DNA from: Planctomycetota bacterium
GTDB lineage: Bacteria; Planctomycetota; Planctomycetia; Planctomycetales; Planctomycetaceae
Direction of reading: 5' to 3'
Assembly (NCBI GenBank): GCA_024277145.1
Contig: JAJRVU010000463.1
Location: 1-32,758, forward strand
Length of the DNA stretch: 32,758 nucleotides
The notes beneath the pieces are model-generated. The model had not been told where the DNA came from, searched no databases, and saw nothing but the letters and a program-made list of their open reading frames with translations. Positions 24,052 through 32,699 of this stretch are shown here, in pieces (positions within the stretch are counted from its first letter, which is position 1; every line of letters starts with the position of its first letter). The position numbers and the translations under genes were made by a program.

Positions 24052-25110
24052 ATGGCAGGAAATAAGATCACACGATTCAAAGCCGGCGCAGGTCTGCTCC
24101 TGTTAATAATTTTGGTCGCAAGCCAGTTGCCCAGGATGTCTGTAAGGGTTCCAGAAAATTCGTATTCAGGTTCAATTCCATTTGTTAAACCGACAGTTGA
24201 ACTCAATAACTGGAAAGCAGTAGACCAGGATGAATTCTGTGTATGGCAGAATCATGATCATCCTGAATTCAGTTACATCATCAGTTCCGATAAAACTGCG
24301 AACAAGATTTTCTCATACGATCTGCAGGGAAATAAAGTGGGTGAAATTTCTGCAAGAAAACCGGGAAATATTGATATCGCGTACGATTTTCCACTGGGGA
24401 ATTCTTTGGTTGATATTATTGTTGTGAATCAGCGAAGGGAACCACGCGAGTTAATTGTTTGTACGGTTAATAAAAAGAATGGCCAGTTAACCCGGATCGA
24501 TCGCCACGGGTTACCAACCGGAAAAAACTATGGCGGATGCCTGTGTCATAACAAAGAGACGGGAAAATTCTATTTTATTTCCACTTCAAAAACTCGCGGC
24601 ATCACCCAATACGAACTCTATGACCACAACGGAATCATCTCTTCAAAACCGGTCCGATCCTGGCCAAGCAATATTTCAGAAGGGGTTGTTTCCAATGATA
24701 AAAAAGGAATTCTCTATATTGCAGAAGAGCTTAGGGGAGTTCGAAAAATGAATTCCAATCCGAATCAAAAAACAGCAGGCGAACTCATTATCAAAATTGG
24801 CGAAAATAATCTTGTTGGTGATGTTGAAGGAATTGCTTTGTTAAATATTTCAGAAAATGAAAGCTATCTGATTCTTTCTGATCAGGATGCAAGTACATTT
24901 AAAGTTTATCGTGAAGAAGAAAGCTACCCGTTTATAGGGGACTTCAAAGTTGAAGGGGCAATCGAAACTGATGGCATTGAAATTATTCGTAGCCCGCTTG
25001 GCAGTCAATTCCCACATGGCTTGTTCCTCTGTCATACAGATAAAAAACCTCGATCAGGATTAGTGGTTCCTCTTGAACGAATCTTGACGACACTGAACAT
25101 CTCCGAATAA
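24052..25110 (+). CDS. Membrane-anchored beta-propeller phytase (3-phytase)
   Basis: 352 residues. Residues 12-25 (AGLLLLIILVASQL) form a signal anchor or uncleaved signal peptide. The propeller follows the phytase pattern blade by blade: SSDKTANKIFSYDLQG, then NIDIAYDFPLG and VVNQRRE, YGGCLCHNKETGKFYFIS, SEGVVSNDKKGILYIAEE, GDVEGIALL and ETDGIEIIRSPLGSQFPHG. These positions hold the calcium- and phosphate-binding Asp, Glu, Arg and Lys residues in known beta-propeller phytases. The enzyme releases phosphate from phytate in the periplasm or outside the cell, which suits phosphate scavenging. No PhoB-type site was found. ATG 24052 lies inside a 13-base tandem duplication, so the exact start region has been rearranged; GGAA lies about 4 bases upstream. 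Confidence 0.85.
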   Translation: MAGNKITRFKAGAGLLLLIILVASQLPRMSVRVPENSYSGSIPFVKPTVELNNWKAVDQDEFCVWQNHDHPEFSYIISSDKTANKIFSYDLQGNKVGEISARKPGNIDIAYDFPLGNSLVDIIVVNQRREPRELIVCTVNKKNGQLTRIDRHGLPTGKNYGGCLCHNKETGKFYFISTSKTRGITQYELYDHNGIISSKPVRSWPSNISEGVVSNDKKGILYIAEELRGVRKMNSNPNQKTAGELIIKIGENNLVGDVEGIALLNISENESYLILSDQDASTFKVYREEESYPFIGDFKVEGAIETDGIEIIRSPLGSQFPHGLFLCHTDKKPRSGLVVPLERILTTLNISE

Positions 25111-25155
25111 ACTCTTTTGAACAGACGCCGTTCGAAAATCTGCTTTCGTTCAGGA

Positions 25156-25596
25156 TTATATTTCTCCGTCGATTACTGGCAGATAATTCCCCATTTCAGC
25201 AACCAGTTTTTCTTTGGCAACTCGGGCGGGAAGCCAATAGTAATGAAATATCATGCCGTCATCTTCATCATCAGAGGAAACGTGATGTACCCAACTTTCT
25301 TTCAGCCCATCTGTTTCAAACTCAAAAACGTCTCTCCTGTGAATTTCATCAATTTCTTCCCGCTTGAAATCAAAGGTACCCAGGTAATTTTGATGTTTTT
25401 TGAATTCAAGACCGGCTTCTTCAAAAACTTCCCTGAGGATCGCTGATTCAGGGCTTTCGTTTTTGCGAAGAGTTCCAGAGGGAACCTGCGGATTAATTTC
25501 TTGCCCATAATGATCTTCATGGTTGAAAACAAGAACTTCGCACACACCTTGATTGTCTCGATAAATATAAGCAAGAACTTTTCGAACAATCTTCAT
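25156..25596 (-). CDS. Nudix hydrolase
   Basis: 146 residues. The Nudix box is complete: from GTLRKNESPESAIL to REVFEEAGL, with G-x5-E-x7-R-E-x2-E-E-x-G-L. The strands before it (VLAYIYRDNQGVCEVLVFNHE) and the later WLPARVAKEKL segment are ordinary for small Nudix pyrophosphatases; the substrate cannot be told. ATG 25596 is the only good start. It converges with the phytase gene, leaving 45 bases with no obvious terminator. It is unlike the Nudix protein at 18436 except for the box, so the two are not a recent duplicate. Confidence 0.9.
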   Translation of the reverse strand: MKIVRKVLAYIYRDNQGVCEVLVFNHEDHYGQEINPQVPSGTLRKNESPESAILREVFEEAGLEFKKHQNYLGTFDFKREEIDEIHRRDVFEFETDGLKESWVHHVSSDDEDDGMIFHYYWLPARVAKEKLVAEMGNYLPVIDGEI

Positions 25597-26114
25597 TTAA
25601 TAAACCAGAGTGAAAGGAGAAAGGAACCACGGATCCCGTTAACTCAAGGTATAGTTGATCTTACACTGTTTTTGACTACTCAAAAAACAACACGTTTCGA
25701 GTCGTTTTTCTCAAAGTAATCCGGAAAATTCCTGAAATAAATGATCTCCTTGCTCCTATATTCCGTTTAGAATCATGTAAGGCATGTAGCATTGAAGCGA
25801 TGCCCAAAACATTGCTTTTTTGTGGTTGTGAAGGACTCGTATTAATCAACAGAAACCGTATTCCCACGAACCAGTTCTGTTAGATGAAAAAGTAAACTGC
25901 TCTGATTAAGGAAAAGAACATGAAATAATCTTTATTTTAATGAGGGATAAACTAAGCCTTTTGATAAACTGAATCTCAATGGTATTCAGAATTTGGGGTA
26001 TTGTAAATTCCATCCCGTGATGTTTGGGTCGTTGAATAAAATTATTTGTTTTCTTTTTATCTTCTGGTGTTTGAAACACAGGCACTATCAAATTTATTCT
26101 CAAGGAGGAATATC
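25597..26114. other. Intergenic region, no gene seen
   Basis: 518 AT-rich bases between the divergent Nudix and DUF6159 genes. Short open frames here have no recognisable product and no ribosome-binding site. The only clear signal is AAGGAGG at 26102-26108, the ribosome-binding site that fixes the start of the next gene. Confidence 0.5.
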
Positions 26115-26951
26115 GTGTTTACCAAACGCGTTCAGCATTCATGGAAAGTATTTTCAGCTGCGTGGACGGTTTTCCGTGAAATCAGAATTTTATGGATCCT
26201 GAAATTTCTTTCAGTTTTCATCATCACAGTGATAGCAGCTGGTTTTATTCTTCCAATGTATTTTAGCGAGACGTTCAGGCCTCCTGAAATCCAGGCTGCG
26301 TTTCGTGTGCACCTGTTTTATTACAGCATGGTCATGATGGTTTATTTTCTTATCTGTTTTATCATCCTGTTCTTTAATGCGGCCATTATTTCTGCAACGA
26401 TCATGTATTATTGCGGAAGGCAACCGACGTTACAAAACTCGTTACAGGGTGCAATCAAACGAATTCCTCAATTGTTTATTTGGTCGTTGTTTGTTTCGAT
26501 GTTCGGAATGATCACGCGATTTATCACACGCATTTATAAATTGCATGGTCGGCAGTATCTCGGATTTGCATGGAGTTCCGTCTCCTGGCTTGCCATTCCT
26601 GTTCTTGTGGTGGAAGGAAAATATCCTTCCAATGCCCTTAAACAATCCGGGGTACTTATCCAGAAAACGTGGGGGAATAAAAAAGTGGGGAACCTTTTGA
26701 CCGTTTGGCCTCTGGTCTTCTGCTCATTACCTGCACTCATTCTGGTTTATGCTGGATTCTATTACGGTGGGCATCAGGTTGGAGTGATGGCCTGTTTTCT
26801 TGCAGGATTATATTTGCTGCTGATGAGTTCGTTCCATACGCTGATTCACCTGATTTATCAGTCGGTTCTGTATCTCTATTCTGCACGCAAAATTCCGCCG
26901 AAGGGATTTACTTCAAAAATGCTGAATCAGGCATTCTCAGACTGGGTCTAG
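26115..26951 (+). CDS. DUF6159 multi-spanning membrane protein
   Basis: 278 residues. A GTG start at 26115 is set by AAGGAGG 6 bases upstream, the strongest ribosome-binding site in the window; the open frame before it is not coding. The start, FTKRVQHSWKVFSAAWTVFREI, followed by a membrane helix is the DUF6159 entry pattern. Further hydrophobic helices lie near residues 30-55, 75-100, 125-145, 155-175, 195-220 and 228-255. The middle motif VEGKYPSNALKQSGVLIQKTWG matches the family's 'EGxxPxxALxxSxxLxxxxWG' amphipathic segment. Function is unknown; the family is widely encoded as a lone gene. The 3' gap to the convergent aminotransferase holds two AT hairpins. Confidence 0.8.
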   Translation: MFTKRVQHSWKVFSAAWTVFREIRILWILKFLSVFIITVIAAGFILPMYFSETFRPPEIQAAFRVHLFYYSMVMMVYFLICFIILFFNAAIISATIMYYCGRQPTLQNSLQGAIKRIPQLFIWSLFVSMFGMITRFITRIYKLHGRQYLGFAWSSVSWLAIPVLVVEGKYPSNALKQSGVLIQKTWGNKKVGNLLTVWPLVFCSLPALILVYAGFYYGGHQVGVMACFLAGLYLLLMSSFHTLIHLIYQSVLYLYSARKIPPKGFTSKMLNQAFSDWV

Positions 26952-26972
26952 AAATCATGTAGAACTTGGCGC

Positions 26973-27024
26973 ACTATATATTATAGTCTGGATAACATTT
27001 AATCCTTCTATATTATTTATAGAA
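26973..27024. terminator. Two AT-rich hairpins between convergent genes (possible terminator)
   Basis: ACTATA-TAT-TATAGT (26973-26987) and TTCTATA-TTATT-TATAGAA (27006-27024) lie in the 78 bases between the DUF6159 and aminotransferase stops. Both are perfect but weak stems without a proper U-run, so termination is uncertain. Confidence 0.35.
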
Positions 27025-27029
27025 TCCCT

Positions 27030-28214
27030 CTAACCATTTGATCTTACTGCATGGGCTACGGCGATGGCAGCTTTGACATCCACATTCTTCCCTGCCTGAT
27101 TCAAACATTGTCCCAATGCTGTTAAAAGTTGAATCACATTGGAATGCTCTGAAGAAACACCCATCAACCCGATCCGCCAGGTTTTTCCTTTCACCGGACC
27201 AAGCCCACCTCCAATTTCGATTCCGTAGTCATTAAGGAGTTGTTTGCGGATCTGTGCATCGTCAATGCCGTCAGGAATGAAAACGGAATTCAGCATGGGA
27301 AGCTGCTGCCCTTCCGGCACTGAATACTCAATTCCTAATTCTTTTAATCCTGCTTTTAAAGCAAGATGATTCTTCATATGCCTCTGGAATCGGTTCTCCA
27401 ATCCTTCTTCCAGAACCAGCCTGAGTGCTTCATACAAAGCGTAATTCATATTGATAGGGGCAGTGTCATGATATGCCCGTGAACCACCCCAATATTGACG
27501 AACCATCGACATATCCAGATACCAGCTTGCCACTTTGCTTTTTCGTTCATCCATCACCTGAACCGCTTGCGGACTGAAAGTGACGGGAGCCAATCCGGGG
27601 GGACAACTCAGGCATTTCTGTGTCCCGCTATAAACTGCATCAAGATTCCATTCATCCACTTTGACAGGAATTCCTCCGAGGGATGTCACACAATCAACCA
27701 GAATTAGCGATCCTGCATCATGAACAATTTTTGAAATCTCTTCCAGCGGTTGTAGTGCCCCGGTCGAAGTTTCTGCGTGAACAATGCCCACCACTTTCGG
27801 ATTACATTTTTCAACTGCTTCTGCAATTTCTTCAGGAGAAAAGATTTCGCCGAACTCTTTTTCAATTGTGGTGACTTCTGCCCCTGCCCGGGTTGCAACA
27901 TCAGCCATCCGCATTCCAAAAACGCCATTGACGCAAACCAGCATCCGGTCACCTGGTTCTATCAAATTCACAACACAGGCTTCCATCCCGGAACTGCCTG
28001 TTCCGCTGACAGCCAATGTGAGTTCATTTTTTGTTTGAAAAACCTGCCTGAGCATTTCCTGCATTCCATCCATAACCTTAAGATAATAAGGATCGAGATG
28101 TCCCACAGTCGGAGCAGAAAGTGCAGCATAAACACGTGGAGAAATGTCACTGGGACCTGGCCCCATAAGAATTCTGCGTGGTGGAGAAATGGCTGGTAAC
28201 AAAGATGGTTTCAT
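27030..28214 (-). CDS. Alanine-glyoxylate / serine-pyruvate aminotransferase family enzyme
   Basis: 394 residues, class V aminotransferase fold. The N-terminus [14 protein letters not shown] is the family entry loop. [14 protein letters not shown] binds PLP phosphate, [10 protein letters not shown] carries Asp174 (pyridine N), and [12 protein letters not shown] holds the Schiff-base Lys200. The arginine near the end (TWRIGLMG) is the usual carboxylate contact. The enzyme moves amino groups between alanine or serine and glyoxylate or pyruvate, linking to photorespiratory-type or C1 metabolism. ATG 28214 is chosen; no strong ribosome-binding site is seen. It lies 67 bases downstream of the isochorismatase-like gene on the same strand, so an operon is plausible. 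Confidence 0.93.
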   Translation of the reverse strand: MKPSLLPAISPPRRILMGPGPSDISPRVYAALSAPTVGHLDPYYLKVMDGMQEMLRQVFQTKNELTLAVSGTGSSGMEACVVNLIEPGDRMLVCVNGVFGMRMADVATRAGAEVTTIEKEFGEIFSPEEIAEAVEKCNPKVVGIVHAETSTGALQPLEEISKIVHDAGSLILVDCVTSLGGIPVKVDEWNLDAVYSGTQKCLSCPPGLAPVTFSPQAVQVMDERKSKVASWYLDMSMVRQYWGGSRAYHDTAPINMNYALYEALRLVLEEGLENRFQRHMKNHLALKAGLKELGIEYSVPEGQQLPMLNSVFIPDGIDDAQIRKQLLNDYGIEIGGGLGPVKGKTWRIGLMGVSSEHSNVIQLLTALGQCLNQAGKNVDVKAAIAVAHAVRSNG

Positions 28215-28281
28215 GATGGCAATTCAATATTGAGAGAAAAAAAGATTGTATGTGAATGGAGCGATTTAAAAGGTTTCTATT

Positions 28282-28863
28282 TCAGTCGCCTTCCTGAACA
28301 AGCTTGCTGATCTGTTTGAATTCCGGAATATCAGATGTTTCACACCATTCAAACATAACCGATTCCGTTGTCACGATCGTGGCACCTGCTAATGAAAGCC
28401 GCTTCAATGCAAACTCCCAATCCATTTTCGATCTGCTTGCAACTGCATCAGCCGGAACGAATACACGATAGCCTAACGCAATCAGGTCAAAAGTTGTTTG
28501 TAAAACACAAACGTGAGATTCAATTCCTGCAACCACAATCTGATAGCAATTTTCATCTTCTTTAGATGGATCCCACTCAAGGCATTCTGCACAACTGAAC
28601 CGTTTTTTGTCTGGCATTTCTTTCAAGTAAGGAATCAGGCTTTCTGCTGTTGGTCCCAACCCCTTGCTATATTGTTCAGTTCCGTAAGAAGGAACCCCGA
28701 GAATATCAGCAGCCCGAAGAAGTCGGCTGCAATTATTGGTCACTTTTTCAGAAACAGAAATGAAATCCAGAAGTTTCTGCTGCATATCAACAATGAGAAG
28801 TCGGGAATTTTTGCGGGATATCAGTTCCGGGCTTCGCAGGTAATTAAATTGGTCGGTTGGCAT
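28282..28863 (-). CDS. Isochorismatase-family (cysteine hydrolase) protein
   Basis: 193 residues. The catalytic triad is readable as Asp26 in LLIVDMQQKLL, Lys86 in DKKRFS and Cys119 in VVAGIESHVCVLQT, with the following TFDLIALGYRVFVPADAVASR typical of the fold. The family includes nicotinamidases, N-carbamoylsarcosine amidases and isochorismatases. This lineage ('hydrolase YcaC-like') is common and its substrate unclear. It is cytoplasmic, with no signal peptide. ATG 28863 is the first in frame. It lies upstream of the aminotransferase, so the pair may work on the same nitrogen-containing compound; that is inference. Confidence 0.9.
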   Translation of the reverse strand: MPTDQFNYLRSPELISRKNSRLLIVDMQQKLLDFISVSEKVTNNCSRLLRAADILGVPSYGTEQYSKGLGPTAESLIPYLKEMPDKKRFSCAECLEWDPSKEDENCYQIVVAGIESHVCVLQTTFDLIALGYRVFVPADAVASRSKMDWEFALKRLSLAGATIVTTESVMFEWCETSDIPEFKQISKLVQEGD

Positions 28864-29441
28864 TCTATTATTCCAGCAAGTTAAGAAGAAAGTATTCCTG
28901 TCATTTTATTTCCTTTGTTAAAAGGGTCAAGGGTGACGATCTCCTTCTTATGAAATTTGCAAACTCACCTAAATTACCCCGTTCCTGGCTTCAATGCGGG
29001 TTCTGGACAGGGTCAAAACTGCAATGAGCAGATATCCCGATATTCCATTGAATCGTCACTAAATCAGATTAAACTACCTGTTTTTACGGTAATCTAGAAT
29101 AATTAATTATGTAGAATTCGGTTCCGGTTGGTACTGGATGATTTTTTGTCGATTCTTTAGTATAGAGTAGTCAATTGACTCATTCAGTCATCCTGGCATG
29201 TGGGAGACCGTCTCTATAGATCAAAATGCATCCTTAAACATGGCCGCAAAAAAACGCGATACGCTTTAGAAGACAAATTAATCCTGAATTATCTGTTTAC
29301 AGTTGGTATTAAGGGTGTCAGTATATTGATAAGGAATCCAGTTCTCGGATTTTTATAACAATGAAGAAAAGTATTCACTTTAAGAAGCAACTCATATTCA
29401 TGAGTACAAATAAGTATTAATTCGATCAGGAATAAAAGAAG
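28864..29441. other. Long divergent intergenic region upstream of the S1-domain gene
   Basis: 578 bases, no gene seen. It contains a perfect 12-base palindrome AGTCAATTGACT (29169-29180) and, 27 bases on, the leader motif shared with the histidine kinase upstream region (29207-29278). The stretch 29280-29441 is AT-rich, with AAAAGAAG just before the S1 start. A long leader is common for S1 genes, which are often autoregulated by their own product on the mRNA. Confidence 0.6.
29207..29278 (+). repeat. Copy B of the dispersed leader motif
   Basis: Matches 6559-6624 over ACCGT-TCTA-AGAT-AAAATGC, CCTT, an A-rich run and a dyad ending in ACGCTT. In this copy the dyad is imperfect (GCG-ATA-CGC core). 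It ends 163 bases before the S1 start. Confidence 0.6.
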
Positions 29442-31169
29442 ATGATGTCGGCCGATTCACAACCAGAAAATGTAGAGACTTCCAGCAGCAACACTTCTAA
29501 TCAGGAAGTGAAAAACAAAACAGATGAACAGATAACTCCTGAAACTTCTTCAACAGCATCCAGCGGTCAAGCCACAGAACCGGCGCCTGCAGAATCGGCA
29601 CCGGTAGAATCGGCTGTAGAGAACTCCGCAAAGGAAACAGAAGCACCAACGGAAAGTTTACCGGAAACTTCTGCACCTGCTGTTGAGACTACTGATCAAT
29701 CAACGGAAAACCAAACAACTGAGACACCAGCAACAACTGACATACCAGAAACTAAAAAAGTTCAACTGAAACCGACGATTCAAGCAGGGTTGGAAAAAGC
29801 AGTTCCCTCTCTGGAACCGGGAGCAGGTATTGTTGCTGAAGAAGGTTCGATAAAAATTATTCCGGACGTTTCCAATTCAGGACCTGTTGCAATTCCCAAA
29901 GGGGAAGACCTTGATTCTGAAATGGAAGCAGAAATTGAAGCAGCCCTGGCCGGTGGAGAACTGGACACACCTGGAGCAGCAACCCCCGAGACAGAATCGG
30001 AAGATTCATCTGAAACAGAGAAAGCAGAAAGCGAAGAAGAACTTGAAGCTGGTCAGCGATTAACCGGAAAAATTCAGTCCGTCAATAATGAAGATGTGTT
30101 TCTTGATGTCGGGTTTCGTTCGTCTGCGTTGGTTTCACGTCGCCAGTTCACTTCCGGGAAAGATCCTCTTGTTGGTCAGCAGATTGAAATCGTATTTGAC
30201 AAATTCAGCGCTGAAGATGGATTGATCCACGCAAACCTTCCCCATGGTTTGAGAAAATCTGTCGCCAATTGGGACGCTGTTCAAAAAGGACAGATTGTTG
30301 ACTGCATGGTGATGAGCACCAATAAAGGTGGCTTGAATGTGAACGTTGGAAACCTGAAAGCATTTCTTCCTGCAAGCCAGGTGGAATTGGGTTACGCTTC
30401 TGACCTTGAACCGTATGTAGGGCAGAAACTTCGAGTTAAAGTCACTGATGTTAACGCCAAGAAACGAAATCTGGTTGTCAGCAGGAGAGGCTTCCTGCAA
30501 ATTGAACGAAAAGAAAAAGAAAAAGAACTCTGGACAACTCTTGCAAAAGGTCAAAAACTCAAAGGGACGGTCAAAACTCTTGTTGCATACGGTGCATTTG
30601 TTGATATTGGCGGTGCAGACGGGTTCATTCATATTGGTGAACTTTCCTGGAGCCGAATTAAGCATCCTTCAACTGTTCTTAAAGAAGGACAGGAAATTGA
30701 CGTTGTTATCAATTCACTTGATCAGGAAAAAAAGAAAATTGGACTCGGTTACCGTGAACTGACACAAGACCCATGGTTAAAAGCAACCGAAACCTATGAG
30801 ACAGGAGCAACGGTTTCCGGTCGTGTAACAAGAACCGCTGAGTTCGGGGCATTTGTTGAACTGGAACCGGGAGTCGAAGGACTTATCCATATCAGCGAAC
30901 TTGATTACCAGCGAGTCAAAAGAGTTGCAGACGTTCTTAAGCCTGATCAGAATGTGGAAGCACAAGTCCTGAGTGTCGATTTGAGTAAACGACGAATCAG
31001 CCTCTCGCTGAAAGCTCTCAAAGAAAAACCGGAAACAGAAAAATCGGACGAAGAACTTTCTCCCAGTGGCGGTGAAAAATATGTCAGAAAACGAAAAGGT
31101 CCGTTAAAAGGGGGAACAGGATCACCCGGCTCCGGCGGATTGTTTGGTAGCTCTTCCAACTTCTCCTGA
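29442..31169 (+). CDS. rpsA: Four-S1-domain RNA-binding protein (ribosomal protein S1 type) with long acidic N-terminus
   Basis: 575 residues. The first 200 residues are low-complexity Ser/Thr/Pro/Glu (repeated ETSAPAVE-like phrases), with a conserved-looking short helix SEMEAEIEAALAGG at about 159-172. Four S1 OB-folds follow at about 202-268, 278-350, 367-440 and 452-525. The last two carry the strongest signature (GAFVDIGGADGFIHIGELSW and GAFVELEPGVEGLIHISELD), and the tail is basic (KYVRKRKGPLKGG). Proteobacterial S1 has six domains; four plus a tail is the form in many other phyla, so ribosomal S1 is likely but a general S1 RNA-binding protein is possible. ATG 29442 or 29445 could start. 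The gene is monocistronic with a long leader. Confidence 0.85.
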   Translation: MMSADSQPENVETSSSNTSNQEVKNKTDEQITPETSSTASSGQATEPAPAESAPVESAVENSAKETEAPTESLPETSAPAVETTDQSTENQTTETPATTDIPETKKVQLKPTIQAGLEKAVPSLEPGAGIVAEEGSIKIIPDVSNSGPVAIPKGEDLDSEMEAEIEAALAGGELDTPGAATPETESEDSSETEKAESEEELEAGQRLTGKIQSVNNEDVFLDVGFRSSALVSRRQFTSGKDPLVGQQIEIVFDKFSAEDGLIHANLPHGLRKSVANWDAVQKGQIVDCMVMSTNKGGLNVNVGNLKAFLPASQVELGYASDLEPYVGQKLRVKVTDVNAKKRNLVVSRRGFLQIERKEKEKELWTTLAKGQKLKGTVKTLVAYGAFVDIGGADGFIHIGELSWSRIKHPSTVLKEGQEIDVVINSLDQEKKKIGLGYRELTQDPWLKATETYETGATVSGRVTRTAEFGAFVELEPGVEGLIHISELDYQRVKRVADVLKPDQNVEAQVLSVDLSKRRISLSLKALKEKPETEKSDEELSPSGGEKYVRKRKGPLKGGTGSPGSGGLFGSSSNFS

Positions 31170-31198
31170 TGTTTTGATGTGAGAATTTTCTTAACTCA

Positions 31199-31210
31199 TC
31201 ACGCAGAGTT
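31199..31210 (-). repeat. Dispersed intergenic phrase, copy 3 (short)
   Basis: TCACGCAGAGTT is the reverse complement of AACTCTGCGTGA at 8535-8546. It lies in the 91-base gap between the convergent S1 and sialidase genes, followed by the self-complementary AGGGTACCCT. Confidence 0.45.
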
Positions 31211-31260
31211 GAGCGTAGGGTACCCTCAGGAAAGATTGCGATATAAACTTCAATGTCGCT

Positions 31261-32451
31261 CTATTTCTTTTTCGTTATTTTCCCTGTTGCCTGATTGATC
31301 AGGATTCGCAGTTGGAAATCTTTGGATACTCCTTTTTCTGCGATGACATCTTTTTCACGAAACTTGGCGAGCAGGATTTTCTTTTCACCCCTTCGTGAAT
31401 AATCGTAGATAATATTAATCAGTCCAGTTTCGTCTTCAATCCCATCCGGGTAAGAAACCCCATTTCTGGCATCAAGGACTAACCCCCCTTTCCAATTTTG
31501 ACCATCATCTTCAGAAATATATGCAGTCAGATAATTTCTTACTTTCCCTTTAGGTGGATTATGACGGACAAGTAGCAGGTTTCCAGAAATGAGTCTCCTG
31601 ATAAAAAACCGGGCATTGATATGAGGAATGGAAGAAGGTTTCCCGGGTGACCATGTTTTCCCCCGATCCTGAGAGAAACTTTCGCCAATGCCATAGGATG
31701 TCCTGACCAATGTCCATAGGGTTCCATCTTTCCTTTCAACAAGCATATGTTCGTCAAATGTCACTTCTGGAATTTCAGGTGTTCCGAGTTGTGACCATGT
31801 TTGCCCCTGATCTTTAGAAATTTTCAGATAGGTTCCCGGCTTGATTCGAGAACTGTAATTAAAATCTTTAATATTGGATTTGCCTCTCCAGATCGCAGCT
31901 GGAATAATCCACTCACCCGTGCTTAGAACAGTTGGTTTATTCATCATGATGCCATCACAAATTCTTCGTGGTGATGACCAGACAGGATTTTCATCTTGCG
32001 GATTGGTTGTTGTGATTGCCCAGACACCCGAACGACCATCCCACCAATGATAAGACTGTGCCCAGAAAGCCCAGAGTTTACCAGTCGGATCAATCCATAA
32101 AACAGAATCATATGCACGAACGGGACCGGGAGGATCAATCACAATTTTGAGATCACTCCATGTTTTTCCGGAATCTCCACTGGTCACGACCATCACATAA
32201 TTTTCTCCCCCTTCAGTAATTCCCCCTCCATACCAGATCGCCCAAAGCCGACCATTTGACGCACGTTCAATTCCCGGTATTCCCTGAAAGAATCTATTTT
32301 CAGAAGCATACTTTTTGCCCGGGTTCAAATTCACAGGCGGTGCCACTAATGCGGGATCTTTATCTTTTGAGAAAACATCCGAAGAACCGGATAGCAAAAA
32401 CAGGAAGGGAATAATAAACAAAAAAGTTTTGAGCGGTTGTATCTTCTTCAT
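31261..32451 (-). CDS. Secreted sialidase / BNR-repeat glycosidase
   Basis: 396 residues. Signal peptide 1-28 (FLFIIPFLFLLSGSSDVFS). Four Asp-box (BNR) turns are clear: SGDSGKTWS (about 90), SKDQGQTWS (about 209), SQDRGKTWS (about 258) and SEDDGQNWK (about 312), one per propeller blade. The segment PGIERASNGRLWAIWYGGG before the first box holds the first arginine-containing blade. The family cleaves terminal sialic acids, but most planctomycete members act on unknown glycans, so 'sialidase' is a family name here. ATG 32451 is used. The secreted SASA esterase at 11689 would remove O-acetyl groups from such substrates, though the two genes are 18 kb apart. It ends at 31261 with no clear terminator. 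Confidence 0.88.
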   Translation of the reverse strand: MKKIQPLKTFLFIIPFLFLLSGSSDVFSKDKDPALVAPPVNLNPGKKYASENRFFQGIPGIERASNGRLWAIWYGGGITEGGENYVMVVTSGDSGKTWSDLKIVIDPPGPVRAYDSVLWIDPTGKLWAFWAQSYHWWDGRSGVWAITTTNPQDENPVWSSPRRICDGIMMNKPTVLSTGEWIIPAAIWRGKSNIKDFNYSSRIKPGTYLKISKDQGQTWSQLGTPEIPEVTFDEHMLVERKDGTLWTLVRTSYGIGESFSQDRGKTWSPGKPSSIPHINARFFIRRLISGNLLLVRHNPPKGKVRNYLTAYISEDDGQNWKGGLVLDARNGVSYPDGIEDETGLINIIYDYSRRGEKKILLAKFREKDVIAEKGVSKDFQLRILINQATGKITKKK

Positions 32452-32593
32452 GATGTTTCTTTCTGATCTTCTCTGTTTAATTATTGATGATCAACAGGAT
32501 ATGTAAAGTATCTATAAATCCATGGTTTTTCTTATCTCATTTTTGAACCACAGATAGACACAAATAAGCAATTACAATCGATTAAATAAAATA

Positions 32594-32657
32594 GTAGTGC
32601 TCTTTCGAGCTTTAAATGTCCGGTGGTAATTTCCAGATGGCACGCTCGTTGGCGTGC
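32594..32657 (+). repeat. Dispersed 63-bp element, copy 2
   Basis: Starts AGTAGTGCTCTTTCGAGC, continues TTTAAATGTC and ends in the hairpin GCACGC-TCGTTG-GCGTGC. It matches the reverse complement of 13321-13383 along its length, with variation mainly in the middle. Confidence 0.8.
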
Positions 32658-32699
32658 AGGTCAATATGGGCTAAGGGACACTTACCAGTAATTGAAGTA

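Noticed and set aside
24009-24206. Minus-strand frame opposite the phytase N-terminus
   Set aside because: It is antisense to the phytase, whose blade motifs are clear; no start signal.
11689-32451. A single sialic-acid utilisation cluster
   Set aside because: The esterase and the sialidase are 18 kb apart with unrelated genes between them, and no nan-type lyase, kinase or transporter is present.
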